Source: Streptomyces morookaense
GTDB taxonomy: Bacteria > Actinomycetota > Actinomycetes > Streptomycetales > Streptomycetaceae
Assembly: GCF_013030945.1 (NCBI RefSeq)
Contig: NZ_JABBXF010000051.1
Span: 28,452 to 92,451, forward strand
DNA: 64,000 nt
Direction of reading: 5' to 3'
Shown: positions 43,966 through 52,578 of the stretch, piece after piece
Position numbering within the stretch: position 1 is the first letter of the stretch
Layout of the letters: every line of letters begins with the position of its first letter
Program-made: the position numbers and the translations under genes
The notes under the pieces: generated by a model
What the model was told of the DNA's origin: nothing
What the model saw: only the letters and a program-made list of their open reading frames with translations
The model's database searches: none

Positions 43966-44295
43966 TCACAGCCCGCAGCGCCGCCCCGCCTCCTCCACCA
44001 TCGCGACCGCCTCCGCCACTCCCGTGTGCAGAGGCGCGCCGCTGCGCGCCAAGGCCTCGGCCAGGTCGTGGCCGGCCACGGCCACCTGGTCGGCGACGGC
44101 GAACATGCCGGCCTCCGGCATCTCGCGCCGCTCCGCGGCGTGCGGTTCCTCGATCCGCTGGGCCCACGCGGCCAATTCCCGCGCCAGCGCCAGCGCTTCC
44201 GCGGCCGCTCCCCGGCTCAGGCGGGACTGCGGCAGGGCCCGCAGCCGGTCGGCGAAGGTGTCCACGGCGGCCAGAAGAGGCGTCACATCATCCAC
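43966..44295 (-). CDS. Small helical protein of unknown function
   Basis: 109 residues from a GTG at 44295, rich in Ala, Leu and Arg and predicted all-helical (ALARELAAWAQRIEEPHAAE). It has no signal sequence or membrane span. A -10-like TAGGCT ends six bases before the GTG and no ribosome site is present, so the mRNA is probably leaderless. It is convergent with the previous gene, ten bases apart. No function can be assigned. Confidence 0.65.
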   Translation of the reverse strand: MDDVTPLLAAVDTFADRLRALPQSRLSRGAAAEALALARELAAWAQRIEEPHAAERREMPEAGMFAVADQVAVAGHDLAEALARSGAPLHTGVAEAVAMVEEAGRRCGL

Positions 44296-44301
44296 GTCCC
44301 G

Positions 44302-44307
44302 AGCCTA
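44302..44307 (-). promoter_or_regulatory. -10 box for a leaderless gene
   Basis: TAGGCT on the minus strand ends six bases before the GTG at 44295, placing transcription start at or beside the start codon. The same hexamer and spacing occur before mazG. No convincing -35 box is seen. Confidence 0.4.
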
Positions 44308-44393
44308 TGCGCCGTCGACCGACTGTTGCCAACGCCTGAACACTCAGGCACGGTGACATGAAGGACCATCATTCGACGCGTCCGGAGGCGCCG

Positions 44394-44624
44394 ATGTCCC
44401 ACGTCTTCTCCGACGAGACCCACCGGAACCTGCTCTCCCGCATCCCCCAATGCACCGGCCGTGAAGTGGCCGACTGGCTGCGCACGGTCGACGAGGGTCC
44501 CGCCCTCTCCCGCTTCGAGGAGAAGGTCAGCTGGCTGCGGGCGGAACACCAGCTGGCCTACGGCCACGCCAAGGCGATCGTCCACGAGTACGACCTCCGC
44601 CGGGCCGCTCGCAGGCGCGGATAA
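44394..44624 (+). CDS. DUF4287 domain protein
   Basis: 76 residues from the ATG at 44394, which has GGAGG six bases upstream; the ATG at 44358 lacks this. The whole protein is one DUF4287 module: NLLSRIPQCTGREVADWLRT, then FEEKVSWLRAEHQLAYGHAKAIVHEYD. The domain is a small helical bundle found alone or fused to DUF5655 domains; no activity is known. A strong terminator begins nine bases after its stop. Confidence 0.82.
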   Translation: MSHVFSDETHRNLLSRIPQCTGREVADWLRTVDEGPALSRFEEKVSWLRAEHQLAYGHAKAIVHEYDLRRAARRRG

Positions 44625-44632
44625 GACGAAAA

Positions 44633-44661
44633 GACCCCGCGCCCCGAAGGGGCGCGGGGTC
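44633..44661. terminator. 13-bp hairpin terminator built on the dispersed repeat
   Basis: GACCCCGCGCCCC and GGGGCGCGGGGTC form a perfect stem with a GAA loop, and the following TCCTGCGCGACCGG resembles the repeat tail. It lies between two convergent genes, nine bases after one stop and 15 before the other, so it should terminate both. Confidence 0.8.
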
Positions 44662-44675
44662 CTGCGCGACCGGTC

Positions 44676-45548
44676 TCAGTCGTTGTTCAGGATCGCGATG
44701 ATCCGCAGGATCTCCGTGTAGATCCACACCAGCGACATCGTCAGGCCGAACGCCGCCAGCCAGGACTCCTCGCGAGGCGCCCCGTAACGGACGCCGTCCT
44801 CGATCTGCTTGAAGTCCAGCGCCAGGTACGCCGCACCGAGCACCACGCCGATGATGCCGAAGACGATGCCCAGGCCGCCCGAGCGGAAGCCCAGGCCGTC
44901 GCCGCCGCCGAACGCGGCGAACAGCAGGTTGACCGCCATCAGCAGGACGAAGCCGATGCCGGCCGCCACCACGAAGCGCATGAAGCGCTGGTCGACCCGG
45001 ATGAGCCGGGTGCGGTAGGCGACGAGCACGCCGACGAAGACGACGATCGTGCCGAGCACGGCCTGCATGGGCGCGCCGCGCGCGATGGTGTTGTAGGCCT
45101 GGCTGATGACACCGAGGAACAGGCCCTCGAAGACGGCGTAGGCCAGGATCAGCGCAGGGGTCGGACGGGCCTTGAAGGCCTGGATCAGGCCGAGCACCAT
45201 CGCCACCAGACCGGCGCCGAAGCCGACACCGACGGGCAGCTGCAGCGCCCACGCGGCACCGGCCGCGATGACCAGCAGGCCCAGGGTGATGCCGGTGCGG
45301 GAGACGACGTCGTCGATCGTCATCCGGCCGGTCTGCGCCGGCGCCTGCGGGTACCCCTGCTGGAGGTCGGGGCCGCCCTGCGCGTAAGGGTTGGTCGGCT
45401 GCGCGTACGGGTTGCCCGCGTAGCCGTGGTTGGTCGCGTAGGGGTTGCCCTGGGCCGCGGTCCCGGCCTGCGGCCCCGGGTCGAAGCCCGCGTAGCCACC
45501 GCCGCGGCTGAACCCCCGTCGCGAGAAGACCGGGTTGCTGCTCCTCAT
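44676..45548 (-). CDS. Bax inhibitor-1/YccA family membrane protein
   Basis: 290 residues. The first 75 are a Gly/Tyr/Asn/Pro-rich cytoplasmic tail with repeats such as GNPYAQPTNPYAQGG, probably disordered. Seven membrane spans follow, starting near residue 85 with GITLGLLVIAAGAAWAL, and include FEGLFLGVISQAYN, which is typical of BI-1 proteins. The C terminus has the family Asp-bearing end (YTEILRIIAILNND). Bacterial homologues are pH-sensitive calcium leak channels or stress-linked proteins. It stands alone between a terminator and the bldA region. Confidence 0.92.
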   Translation of the reverse strand: MRSSNPVFSRRGFSRGGGYAGFDPGPQAGTAAQGNPYATNHGYAGNPYAQPTNPYAQGGPDLQQGYPQAPAQTGRMTIDDVVSRTGITLGLLVIAAGAAWALQLPVGVGFGAGLVAMVLGLIQAFKARPTPALILAYAVFEGLFLGVISQAYNTIARGAPMQAVLGTIVVFVGVLVAYRTRLIRVDQRFMRFVVAAGIGFVLLMAVNLLFAAFGGGDGLGFRSGGLGIVFGIIGVVLGAAYLALDFKQIEDGVRYGAPREESWLAAFGLTMSLVWIYTEILRIIAILNND

Positions 45549-45747
45549 CTCACTCCTCCGTGGCCACCCTGCGCGGCCTTGGCGTCAAGCGTAATGGGTA
45601 GGCAAAAGAATGCCTCTCCTGCTACGGGACGATCTTTTCCTCGCGTTCCCACCTACTGACAACGCGATGCCAGGGTGCCCGGTTCCGGGAAGGCCCGTGA
45701 AGCGGGTGTCAAAGAAGCGCGAGCGATTACGGAGAATGCCTCGGCGG

Positions 45748-45830
45748 TGCCCGGAGCCGGACTTGAACCGGCACGGCCCGTAGGGCCAGCGAGGTTTAAG
45801 CTCGCCGTGTCTGCATTCCACCATCCGGGC
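45748..45830 (-). tRNA. bldA: tRNA-Leu (anticodon UAA), bldA
   Basis: 83 bases on the minus strand fold as a class II tRNA with a long variable arm. The acceptor stem is GCCCGGA/TCCGGGC with discriminator A. The anticodon loop is CTTAAAC between GCGAG and CTCGC, so the anticodon is UAA (45796-45798), reading the rare TTA codon. The T arm has GGTTCAAGTCC. CCA is not encoded. In Streptomyces this is bldA, needed for aerial growth and many antibiotics through TTA-containing regulatory genes. One TTA-containing gene lies in this window (31412-32677). Confidence 0.95.
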
Positions 45831-45854
45831 TGGTTCTCTCGGGCCGCACAAGCA

Positions 45855-45923
45855 GGGGGAGGCACCAACCCCTCCCCCCTGAGAGAGCAGGACGAGCCTA
45901 GCCGGGGAGCGCCCCCCAAACAG
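45855..45923 (-). promoter_or_regulatory. bldA promoter and leader hairpin
   Basis: On the minus strand CTGTTT (45918-45923) and TAGGCT (45895-45900) are separated by 17 bases and form a plausible promoter. An 8-bp hairpin, GGGGGAGG with CCTCCCCC (45855-45878), lies between the promoter and the tRNA 5' end and would be in the removed leader. The rest of the 681-base gap from 45549 to 46229 shows no further gene. Confidence 0.4.
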
Positions 45924-46229
45924 CGGAACGGTGACCGGAGGTTGTCTTATTTTATTGGCAACTGAGGGGTCATCAGTACAGGGACGACGCCATGGGCACA
46001 TGCCAGCGGCCGATCCCCGCCGTTCACCACCCCACCCCGGCGGGGAAGCGGAATTGTCGCAATCTCGTCGCCCTCGGTAAGGGTCGGCCTCCTACCCAGG
46101 GATGACAGGAGCCCCTCCGCAGACCTCCGGAGGTAGGGCGTGGAACGGGAGCTTCGGCTGATCCCCGGGCACAAACCGCCGGGGAGCATGGAGGGGTCCC
46201 TTGCACCACATCCCGACAGGAGCGCTCCT

Positions 46230-47012
46230 GTGACCACCAGCCCCCTCGGCGCCCAGACCGCCGTCCGCACCGCCGCGGTCGCGGCCCGCGCCACGGATCT
46301 CACCAAGGTCTACGGACAGGGCGAGACCCAGGTGGTCGCCCTGGACGCCGTCTCCGTCGACTTCCACCAGGCCGAGTTCACCGCGATCATGGGCCCCTCG
46401 GGCTCCGGCAAGTCGACCCTCATGCACTGCATGGCCGGCCTCGACACCGTCTCCCGCGGCTCGGCCCGCATCGGCGACGTCGAACTGACCGGGCTGAACG
46501 ACAAGAAGCTGACCCGGCTGCGCCGCGACAAGATCGGCTTCATCTTCCAGGCCTTCAACCTGCTGCCCACGCTGACGGCCCTGGAGAACATCACGCTCCC
46601 CATGGACATCGCCGGCCGCAAGCCCGACAAGCAGTGGCTGGACATGGTCGTCGACACCGTCGGCCTGTCGGGCCGCCTCAAGCACCGCCCCAACCAGCTC
46701 TCCGGCGGCCAGCAGCAGCGCGTCGCCGTCGCCCGCGCCCTCGCCGGACGCCCCGAGATCATGTTCGCCGACGAGCCCACCGGAAACCTCGACTCCCGCT
46801 CCGGCGCCGAGGTCCTGGGCTTCCTGCGCAACTCCGTGCGCGAACTCGGCCAGACCGTCGTCATGGTCACCCACGACCCCGTCGCCGCCTCCTACGCCGA
46901 CCGCGTCGTCTTCCTCGCCGACGGCCGCATCGTCGACGACATGCGCGACCCCACCGCCGACGCCGTCCTCGACCGCATGAAGCGGTTCGACGCCAAGGGC
47001 CGTACGAGCTGA
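46230..47012 (+). CDS. ABC transporter ATP-binding protein (MacB/LolD type)
   Basis: 260 residues from a GTG at 46230 with AGGAG upstream; the frame continues upstream without support. Walker A is GPSGSGKST, the Q loop FQAFNLLPT, the signature LSGGQQQR, Walker B IMFADEPTGNLD and the switch His VTHDP. The LNDKKLTRLRRDKIGFIFQ segment is typical of the MacB/LolD group that pairs with FtsX-like permeases. The permease gene follows after 36 bases. Together they probably export or mechanically move a peptide, lipid or envelope component. Substrate unknown. Confidence 0.95.
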   Translation: MTTSPLGAQTAVRTAAVAARATDLTKVYGQGETQVVALDAVSVDFHQAEFTAIMGPSGSGKSTLMHCMAGLDTVSRGSARIGDVELTGLNDKKLTRLRRDKIGFIFQAFNLLPTLTALENITLPMDIAGRKPDKQWLDMVVDTVGLSGRLKHRPNQLSGGQQQRVAVARALAGRPEIMFADEPTGNLDSRSGAEVLGFLRNSVRELGQTVVMVTHDPVAASYADRVVFLADGRIVDDMRDPTADAVLDRMKRFDAKGRTS

Positions 47013-47048
47013 CCATCGCCGGACACGATCTCCAGGACTGACCTCCCC

Positions 47049-49568
47049 ATGTTCCGTACCGCTTTGCGCAATGTGCTTGCGCACAAGGCCAGGCTGCTGA
47101 TGACCGTGCTCGCCGTACTGCTCGGCGTGGCGTTCGTCTCCGGCACCCTGGTCTTCACCTCGACCATCTCCGAGGCGTACCAGAAGAGCTCCCAGAAGGG
47201 CTTCGACCACGTCGACGTGGCCATCCAGCCGCACCGGCAGGCCGACGACAAGGAGCGCCCGGGCGCCGCCCCCAAGCTCACCCAGCGGATGCTCGACCAG
47301 GCCGCCAAGGTGCCCGGCGCGGCCTCCGCCACCGGCACGGTCAACGGCTTCGCCGCGATCGCCGACAAGAACGGCAAGCTCGTGGGCGAGGGCTTCGGCT
47401 CCGCCGGCTCCAACTACTACCCCGGCACCGACGGCAAGGACGCCCGCTACCCGCTCAAGGACGGCCGCGCGCCCAAGGGCACCGGCGAGATCGCGCTCGA
47501 CGCCAAGACCGCCGACCGCGCCGGCTACAAGGTCGGCGACACCGTCCGGATATCCGTGAACGGCCCGGTCCTGGAGCAGAAGCTCACCGGCGTCTTCACC
47601 ACCGACGACGGCAACGTCTCCGCGGGCGGCAGCCTCGCGCTCTTCGACACCGCCACCGCCCAGCAGCTCTACGCCAAGCCGGGCGAGTTCAACGAGATCG
47701 ACGTCAAGGCCGCGGCCGGCACCTCGCAGGACGCGCTCAAGACCGAGCTCGACAAGGTCCTGCCGAAGACCGCCGAGACCACCACCGCCAAGCAGCTCGC
47801 CGACGACCAGGCCAAGGCCATCGCCCAGGGCATGGACGGCATGAAGACGGCGATGCTGGCCTTCGCCGGCATCTCGCTCTTCGTCGGCATCTTCATCATC
47901 GCCAACACCTTCACCATGCTGGTCGCCCAGCGCACCAAGGAGCTCGCGCTGCTGCGCGCGGTCGGCGCCAGCCGCCGCCAGGTCACCCGCTCGGTGCTCA
48001 TCGAGGCGCTCGTCGTCGGCACGGTCGCCGGCGTGACCGGCCTGCTCGCGGGCATCGGCATCGGCGCCGGGCTGCGCTCCCTGCTCGGCAGCACCGGCGC
48101 CGAGATCCCGGCCGGTCCGCTGGTCGTCTCGCCCGGCACGGTCGTCGCCTCGCTGGCCGTCGGCATCGTGATCACCGTGCTCGCCGCCTGGCTGCCCGGC
48201 CGCCGCGCCGCGAAGATCCCGCCGGTCGCCGCCATGAACAGCGTGCACGCCGTCGCCACCACCCGTTCGCTGGTCGTCCGCAACACCATCGGCGCCGTGC
48301 TGGCCGCCGCCGGTGCGGCCCTCACCGTGGCCACCGACAGCAAGGCCGTCATGGGCCTGGGCGCGGGCCTGCTGCTCATCGGCGTCTTCGTCCTCACCCC
48401 GCTGCTGTCCCGCCCGGTCATCGCCGCCGCGTCGCCCGTCATGCGGCTGTTCGGCATCTCCGGCAAGCTGGCCCGGCAGAACGCCGTCCGCAACCCGCGC
48501 CGCACCGCCGCCACCGCCTCGGCGCTGATGATCGGCCTCACCCTGATCACCGGCCTCACGGTCATCGCGGGCAGCGTGCAGAAGGCCATCGACAAGATGG
48601 CCACGGACGCCATCCGCGCCGACTACGTCGTCTCCATGGCGAGCCACACCCCGCTCTCCCCGGACGTCGCCAAGAAGATCTCGACCCTCCCCGGGGTCAA
48701 GGCGAGCAGCCCGCTGCGCGAGGCCCCGTCCCGGATCGACGGCGACTTCCAGAACCTGACCGGCGTCGACGGCGCCACCATCGACGAGCTCACCAAGCTC
48801 GACTTCGCCTCCGGCTCCTTCGCGGACCTGACCGCCGGCAAGGCCGTCGTCGACGACACGACCGCCAAGAACCGTGGCTGGAAGCTCGGTTCGACCGTCG
48901 ACGCCACCTTCGAGGACGGCCGGAAGGGCAAGCTGACGGTCTCGGGCATCTACAAGGGCAACGCCCTGATGAACGGGATGATGGTCGATGTCACGACCAT
49001 CGCCCCGCACGAGAGCCGGATCACCGACCAGCAGGTCATGGTCAAGATGTCGTCCGGCGTGAGCGACTCCACCAAGGACTCGCTGCGGAAGGCGCTCGGT
49101 GACAACCCGGCGATCCAGATCCAGGACAAGAAGGACATCTCCAACGACATCGCCAAGATGATCAGCCTGCTGCTGAACATGCTCTACGGGCTGCTCGCGA
49201 TGGCCGTGATCGTCGCCGTCCTCGGTGTCGTCAACACCCTGGCGATGTCCGTCTTCGAACGGTCCCAGGAGATCGGCATGCTGCGCGCCATCGGCCTGGA
49301 CCGCAAGGGCATCAAGCGGATGGTCCGCCTGGAGTCCCTGGTCATCTCCCTCTTCGGCGGTGTCCTCGGCGTCGGCCTCGGCGTCTTCCTCGGCTGGGCC
49401 GCGGGCCAGCTGATCGGCAAGAGCCTGTCGACGTACGAGCTGGTGCTGCCGTGGGACCGCATGGCGGTGTTCCTGCTGCTGAGCGCCGTGGTGGGTGTGC
49501 TGGCCGCACTGTGGCCGGCCCGCCGTGCGGCGAGGCTGAACATGCTTGCCGCGATCAAGGCCGAGTAA
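47049..49568 (+). CDS. ABC transporter permease with two FtsX domains (MacB-like)
   Basis: 839 residues. After a first span (LLMTVLAVLLGVAFVSGTLVF) comes an extracytoplasmic MacB periplasmic-core-type domain (about 45-265). Three spans of the first FtsX domain follow (LAFAGISLFVGIFIIANTF and beyond), a second core domain lies at about 525-695, and a second FtsX domain is near the end (LYGLLAMAVIVAVLGVVNTL, then RSQEIGMLRAIGLDRKGIKRMV). The duplicated layout is usual for Gram-positive single-chain permeases, two copies functioning as one. It forms an operon with the ATPase gene just upstream. A double hairpin follows its stop. Confidence 0.94.
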   Translation: MFRTALRNVLAHKARLLMTVLAVLLGVAFVSGTLVFTSTISEAYQKSSQKGFDHVDVAIQPHRQADDKERPGAAPKLTQRMLDQAAKVPGAASATGTVNGFAAIADKNGKLVGEGFGSAGSNYYPGTDGKDARYPLKDGRAPKGTGEIALDAKTADRAGYKVGDTVRISVNGPVLEQKLTGVFTTDDGNVSAGGSLALFDTATAQQLYAKPGEFNEIDVKAAAGTSQDALKTELDKVLPKTAETTTAKQLADDQAKAIAQGMDGMKTAMLAFAGISLFVGIFIIANTFTMLVAQRTKELALLRAVGASRRQVTRSVLIEALVVGTVAGVTGLLAGIGIGAGLRSLLGSTGAEIPAGPLVVSPGTVVASLAVGIVITVLAAWLPGRRAAKIPPVAAMNSVHAVATTRSLVVRNTIGAVLAAAGAALTVATDSKAVMGLGAGLLLIGVFVLTPLLSRPVIAAASPVMRLFGISGKLARQNAVRNPRRTAATASALMIGLTLITGLTVIAGSVQKAIDKMATDAIRADYVVSMASHTPLSPDVAKKISTLPGVKASSPLREAPSRIDGDFQNLTGVDGATIDELTKLDFASGSFADLTAGKAVVDDTTAKNRGWKLGSTVDATFEDGRKGKLTVSGIYKGNALMNGMMVDVTTIAPHESRITDQQVMVKMSSGVSDSTKDSLRKALGDNPAIQIQDKKDISNDIAKMISLLLNMLYGLLAMAVIVAVLGVVNTLAMSVFERSQEIGMLRAIGLDRKGIKRMVRLESLVISLFGGVLGVGLGVFLGWAAGQLIGKSLSTYELVLPWDRMAVFLLLSAVVGVLAALWPARRAARLNMLAAIKAE

Positions 49569-49619
49569 GGGGGCTTCGCCCCCGCACAGTTCCCCGCGCC
49601 CCTTACGGGGCGCGGGGAA
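49569..49619. terminator. Double hairpin terminator containing the dispersed repeat
   Basis: GGGGGC-TTC-GCCCCC (49569-49583) is followed by TTCCCCGCGCCCC and GGGGCGCGGGGAA around TTAC (49590-49619), then TTTT. The second hairpin plus the preceding CGCACAG is a reversed copy of the dispersed repeat. It lies between the convergent permease and methyltransferase genes and should stop both. Confidence 0.8.
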
Positions 49620-49623
49620 TTTT

Positions 49624-50925
49624 CTATCCGCGCCACTCCCGTGTACGCAAAGACAATCCCGGTTCGCCGGAGGCCGGGGTGCGGACCGCCAGGACCTGGT
49701 TCACACCGATGCGGTTGCGCTCGAACGACAGCGCGCAGGCGGCCATGTACAGCCGCCATACCCGTGCCCGGCCCGGCGACGTCAGGCGCACCGCTTCCGC
49801 CCAGTGCGACTCCAGGTTCGCCACCCAGCTCCGCAGCGTCAGCGCGTAGTGCTCGCGCAGGGCCTCCACATCCCGGACCTCGAAGCCCGCCTCCTCCAGC
49901 TGGGCCACCGTGCGGCCCACGGGGGCCAGTTCGCCGTCCGGGAAGACGTAGCGGTCGATGAACTCGTCGACGCGGTAGGCCTCTTCGTCCCGCAGCGGGC
50001 GCCGTGCGATCTGGTGGTTGAGCAGCCTGCCGCCCGGCTTGAGGAGGGCGTACAGGTCGGCCGCGTACGCGGCGTACTGCGCGGAGCCGACGTGCTCGGC
50101 CATGCCGATGGAGGAGATCGCGTCGAAGGGGCCGTCGGCGATCTCCCGGTAGTCCTGGACCCTGATCTCCACACGGTCCGTCAGACCGGCCTCGGCGATG
50201 CGCTTGCGGGCGTACGCGGCCTGTTCCTCGGAGAGCGTGATGCCGACGGCGGAGACCCCGTACTCGCCGGCCGCGTGCAGCACCATGGAGCCCCAGCCGC
50301 AGCCGACGTCCAGCAGGCGCCGGCCGGGCGCGAGCCCGAGCTTGCGGCACACGAGGTCGAGCTTGGCGCGCTGGGCGTCCTCCAGAGTGGAGTCCGCGTC
50401 CCAGTAGGCGCACGAGTAGACCATGGACGGGCCGAGCACCTTCTCGTAGAAGGCGTTCCCCACGTCGTAGTGGTGGCTGATGGCCTGTTTGTCGCGGCGC
50501 AGCGTGTGCAGCGGCCCGCGGGTCCGGCGGACCTCCTCGGCGGGCGGGGCGGGCGGTGTCCAGGGCCCGGCGAGCTTCAGCAGTTCGGCGCCCGCGGCGC
50601 GCAGCCGCGGGTCGCGCAGGGCGGCGAGGCCACGGGCCGGGCCGCCGGTCTCCTCGCCGCGCTCCCAGAGGGTGCCGGCGAGCAGTTCCAGGGCCTCGTA
50701 GAGGTCGCCCTCGACGTCGATGTCGCCGGCGACCCAGGCGCGGGCCAGGCCGAGCTCGCCGGGCTTCCACAGCAGGCGACGCAGGGCCCTGCGACGGCGG
50801 ACGACGAGGACGGGGGTGCCGGGCGGGCCGGACTCGCTGCGGTCCCAGGCGCGGACCCGTACCGGAAGGGGAACCCCCAGTACCTGTTCCGCGAGAGCGG
50901 TGAGCCGTCGAGCGGCCTCGGCCAT
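49624..50925 (-). CDS. Cyclopropane-fatty-acyl-phospholipid synthase family methyltransferase
   Basis: 433 residues from the ATG at 50925, preceded by GGAGGTGTGCGAC; an ATG 16 codons upstream has no such site. The SAM-binding motif is LLDVGCGWGSMVLHAAGEYG. The Cfa-type substrate segment AISHHYDVGNAFYEKVLGPS and the carboxylate/bicarbonate-site region SSIGMAEHVGSAQY precede and follow it. Such enzymes methylate unsaturated acyl chains in phospholipids to cyclopropane or methyl-branched forms at the membrane. The gene stands alone. Tuberculostearic-type methylation is an alternative. Confidence 0.9.
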   Translation of the reverse strand: MAEAARRLTALAEQVLGVPLPVRVRAWDRSESGPPGTPVLVVRRRRALRRLLWKPGELGLARAWVAGDIDVEGDLYEALELLAGTLWERGEETGGPARGLAALRDPRLRAAGAELLKLAGPWTPPAPPAEEVRRTRGPLHTLRRDKQAISHHYDVGNAFYEKVLGPSMVYSCAYWDADSTLEDAQRAKLDLVCRKLGLAPGRRLLDVGCGWGSMVLHAAGEYGVSAVGITLSEEQAAYARKRIAEAGLTDRVEIRVQDYREIADGPFDAISSIGMAEHVGSAQYAAYAADLYALLKPGGRLLNHQIARRPLRDEEAYRVDEFIDRYVFPDGELAPVGRTVAQLEEAGFEVRDVEALREHYALTLRSWVANLESHWAEAVRLTSPGRARVWRLYMAACALSFERNRIGVNQVLAVRTPASGEPGLSLRTREWRG

Positions 50926-51116
50926 GTCGCACACCTCCGGGATGAAGCGTCGGACGATGGATTCATCTGACACTCAAAACACCAGCAAGCCGTGCTCTAG
51001 TCCTGCCCTGTGCGGCAGGATTCGGCCAACTCACCACCCGGACAGACCGAAAGGCGCCCACCCCCACGGATCGGGTGGACGCCTTCCGGCACTTGCTCTG
51101 CGGGTCCGACCAGACG

Positions 51117-52502
51117 TCAGGCCTTGGCCTTCTGGGCCGGGGCGGCGTCGGACGCCTGCGGGGCCGGCTTGGCGGCCTCGTAGAACTCCTCGCGGGGGTT
51201 CTCCATGGCGCCGAGCGAGACGACCTCGCGCTTGAGGAACATGCCCAGGGTCCAGTCCGCGAAGACGCGGATCTTGCGGTTGAAGGTCGGCATGGCCATG
51301 CCGTGGTAGCCACGGTGCATGTACCAGGCGAGACGGCCCTTGAGCTTGATCTTCATCTTGCCCATGACGATCATCGCCACGCCCTTGTGGAGGCCGAGGC
51401 CCGCCACCGCACCCTTGTTGGCGTGCTTGTACTCCTTCTGCGCGGCGCTGAAGTCGCGCAGGGCGGAGACCACGTTGTCGCCGAGGACCTTGGCCTGGCG
51501 CAGCGCGTGCTGGGCGTTCGGCGGGCACCAGGCGTTCTCGTTGCCGGCGGCGCGGCCGACGAGGTCCGGGACCTGGGCGTTGTCGCCCGCGGCCCAGATG
51601 TAGTCGGTGCCCTTGACCTGGAGGGTCGGCAGGGTGTCGACGTGGCCGCGGGGGCCGAGCGGCAGACCGTAGCGGGACAGCACCGGGTTCGGCTTGACGC
51701 CGGCGGTCCAGACGATCGTGTTGGCGTCGACCTCGAGACCGTTCGACAGCACGACGTGGCCGTCGACGCAGGACTTCATCGACTCCTTGAGGATCACCTC
51801 GATACCGCGGCTCTCGAGGTGCTTCCGGCCGTACTCGCCGAGCTTCGGGCCCACCTCGGGGAGGACCCGGTCGGCCACGTCGACCAGGATGAAGCGCATG
51901 TCCTCGCGCTTCACGTTGGTGTAGTACTTGGCGGCGTCGCGCGCCATGTCCTCGACCTCGCCGATGGTCTCCGCACCGGCGAAGCCGCCACCGACGAAGA
52001 CGAAGGTGAGCGCCTTGCGGCGGATCTCCTCGTCGGTCGTCGAGTCGGCCTTGTCGAGCTGCTCGAGGACGTGGTTGCGCAGGCCGATGGCCTCCTCGAT
52101 GCCCTTCATGCCGATGCCGTTCTCGGCGAGGCCGGGGATCGGGAAGGTGCGCGAGACGGCGCCGAGCGCGATCACCAGGTAGTCGAAAGGCAGCTCGTAC
52201 GCCTCGCCGACGATCGGCGCGACGGTGGCGACCTTGCGGTCCTGGTCGATCGTGGTGACGCGGCCGGTGAGAACCTCCGCCCCGGGGAGCACACGTCGCA
52301 GGGGCACCACGACGTGGCGGGGCGAGATGCTCCCGGCAGCTGCTTCGGGAAGGAAGGGCTGGTACGTCATGTAAGAGCGCGGGTCGACGACCGTGACGAT
52401 CGCCTCTTGGGACCGCAGCTTCTTCAGGATGCGGCGCGCCGCATACAAACCGACGTACCCACCGCCTACAACGAGGATCCGTGGACGCTCCGTGGTGCTC
52501 AT
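51117..52502 (-). CDS. ndh: NAD(P)/FAD-dependent oxidoreductase, type II NADH dehydrogenase
   Basis: 461 residues. A non-proton-pumping NADH:quinone reductase. The FAD site is RILVVGGGYVGLYAARRI, the NADH site FVFVGGGFAGAETIGEVEDMA, and the flavin-closing motif IWAAGDNAQVPDL. The C-terminal part (LKGRLAWYMHRGYHGMAMPT and the DWTLGMFLKREVV segment) is the amphipathic membrane anchor. The ATG at 52502 lacks a strong ribosome site. An 18-base Rex-type operator lies 34 bases upstream, so expression should respond to the NADH/NAD+ ratio, as known for ndh of S. coelicolor. No other respiratory gene is adjacent. Confidence 0.93.
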   Translation of the reverse strand: MSTTERPRILVVGGGYVGLYAARRILKKLRSQEAIVTVVDPRSYMTYQPFLPEAAAGSISPRHVVVPLRRVLPGAEVLTGRVTTIDQDRKVATVAPIVGEAYELPFDYLVIALGAVSRTFPIPGLAENGIGMKGIEEAIGLRNHVLEQLDKADSTTDEEIRRKALTFVFVGGGFAGAETIGEVEDMARDAAKYYTNVKREDMRFILVDVADRVLPEVGPKLGEYGRKHLESRGIEVILKESMKSCVDGHVVLSNGLEVDANTIVWTAGVKPNPVLSRYGLPLGPRGHVDTLPTLQVKGTDYIWAAGDNAQVPDLVGRAAGNENAWCPPNAQHALRQAKVLGDNVVSALRDFSAAQKEYKHANKGAVAGLGLHKGVAMIVMGKMKIKLKGRLAWYMHRGYHGMAMPTFNRKIRVFADWTLGMFLKREVVSLGAMENPREEFYEAAKPAPQASDAAPAQKAKA

Positions 52503-52535
52503 GTTTCGAGTATCCAGCACTCCCCACAGGGGTGC

Positions 52536-52553
52536 TCGTGAGCCCCTTCACAA
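52536..52553 (-). promoter_or_regulatory. Rex operator (ROP) upstream of ndh
   Basis: On the ndh strand TTGTGAA-GGGG-CTCACGA matches the Rex consensus TTGTGAA-N4-TTCACAA at 12 of 14 defined positions, the first half perfectly. Rex represses respiratory genes when NADH is low. The site is 34 bases before the ndh start, in the promoter or at the transcription start. Confidence 0.75.
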
Positions 52554-52578
52554 GACGCCGGGGGGTGTCTGCTACACT

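Noticed and set aside
46092..49010. 972-codon open frame antisense to the ABC genes
   Set aside because: Residue composition (Gly, Asp, Val, His, Ala) is that of a shadow frame, and the opposite strand has complete ABC motifs.
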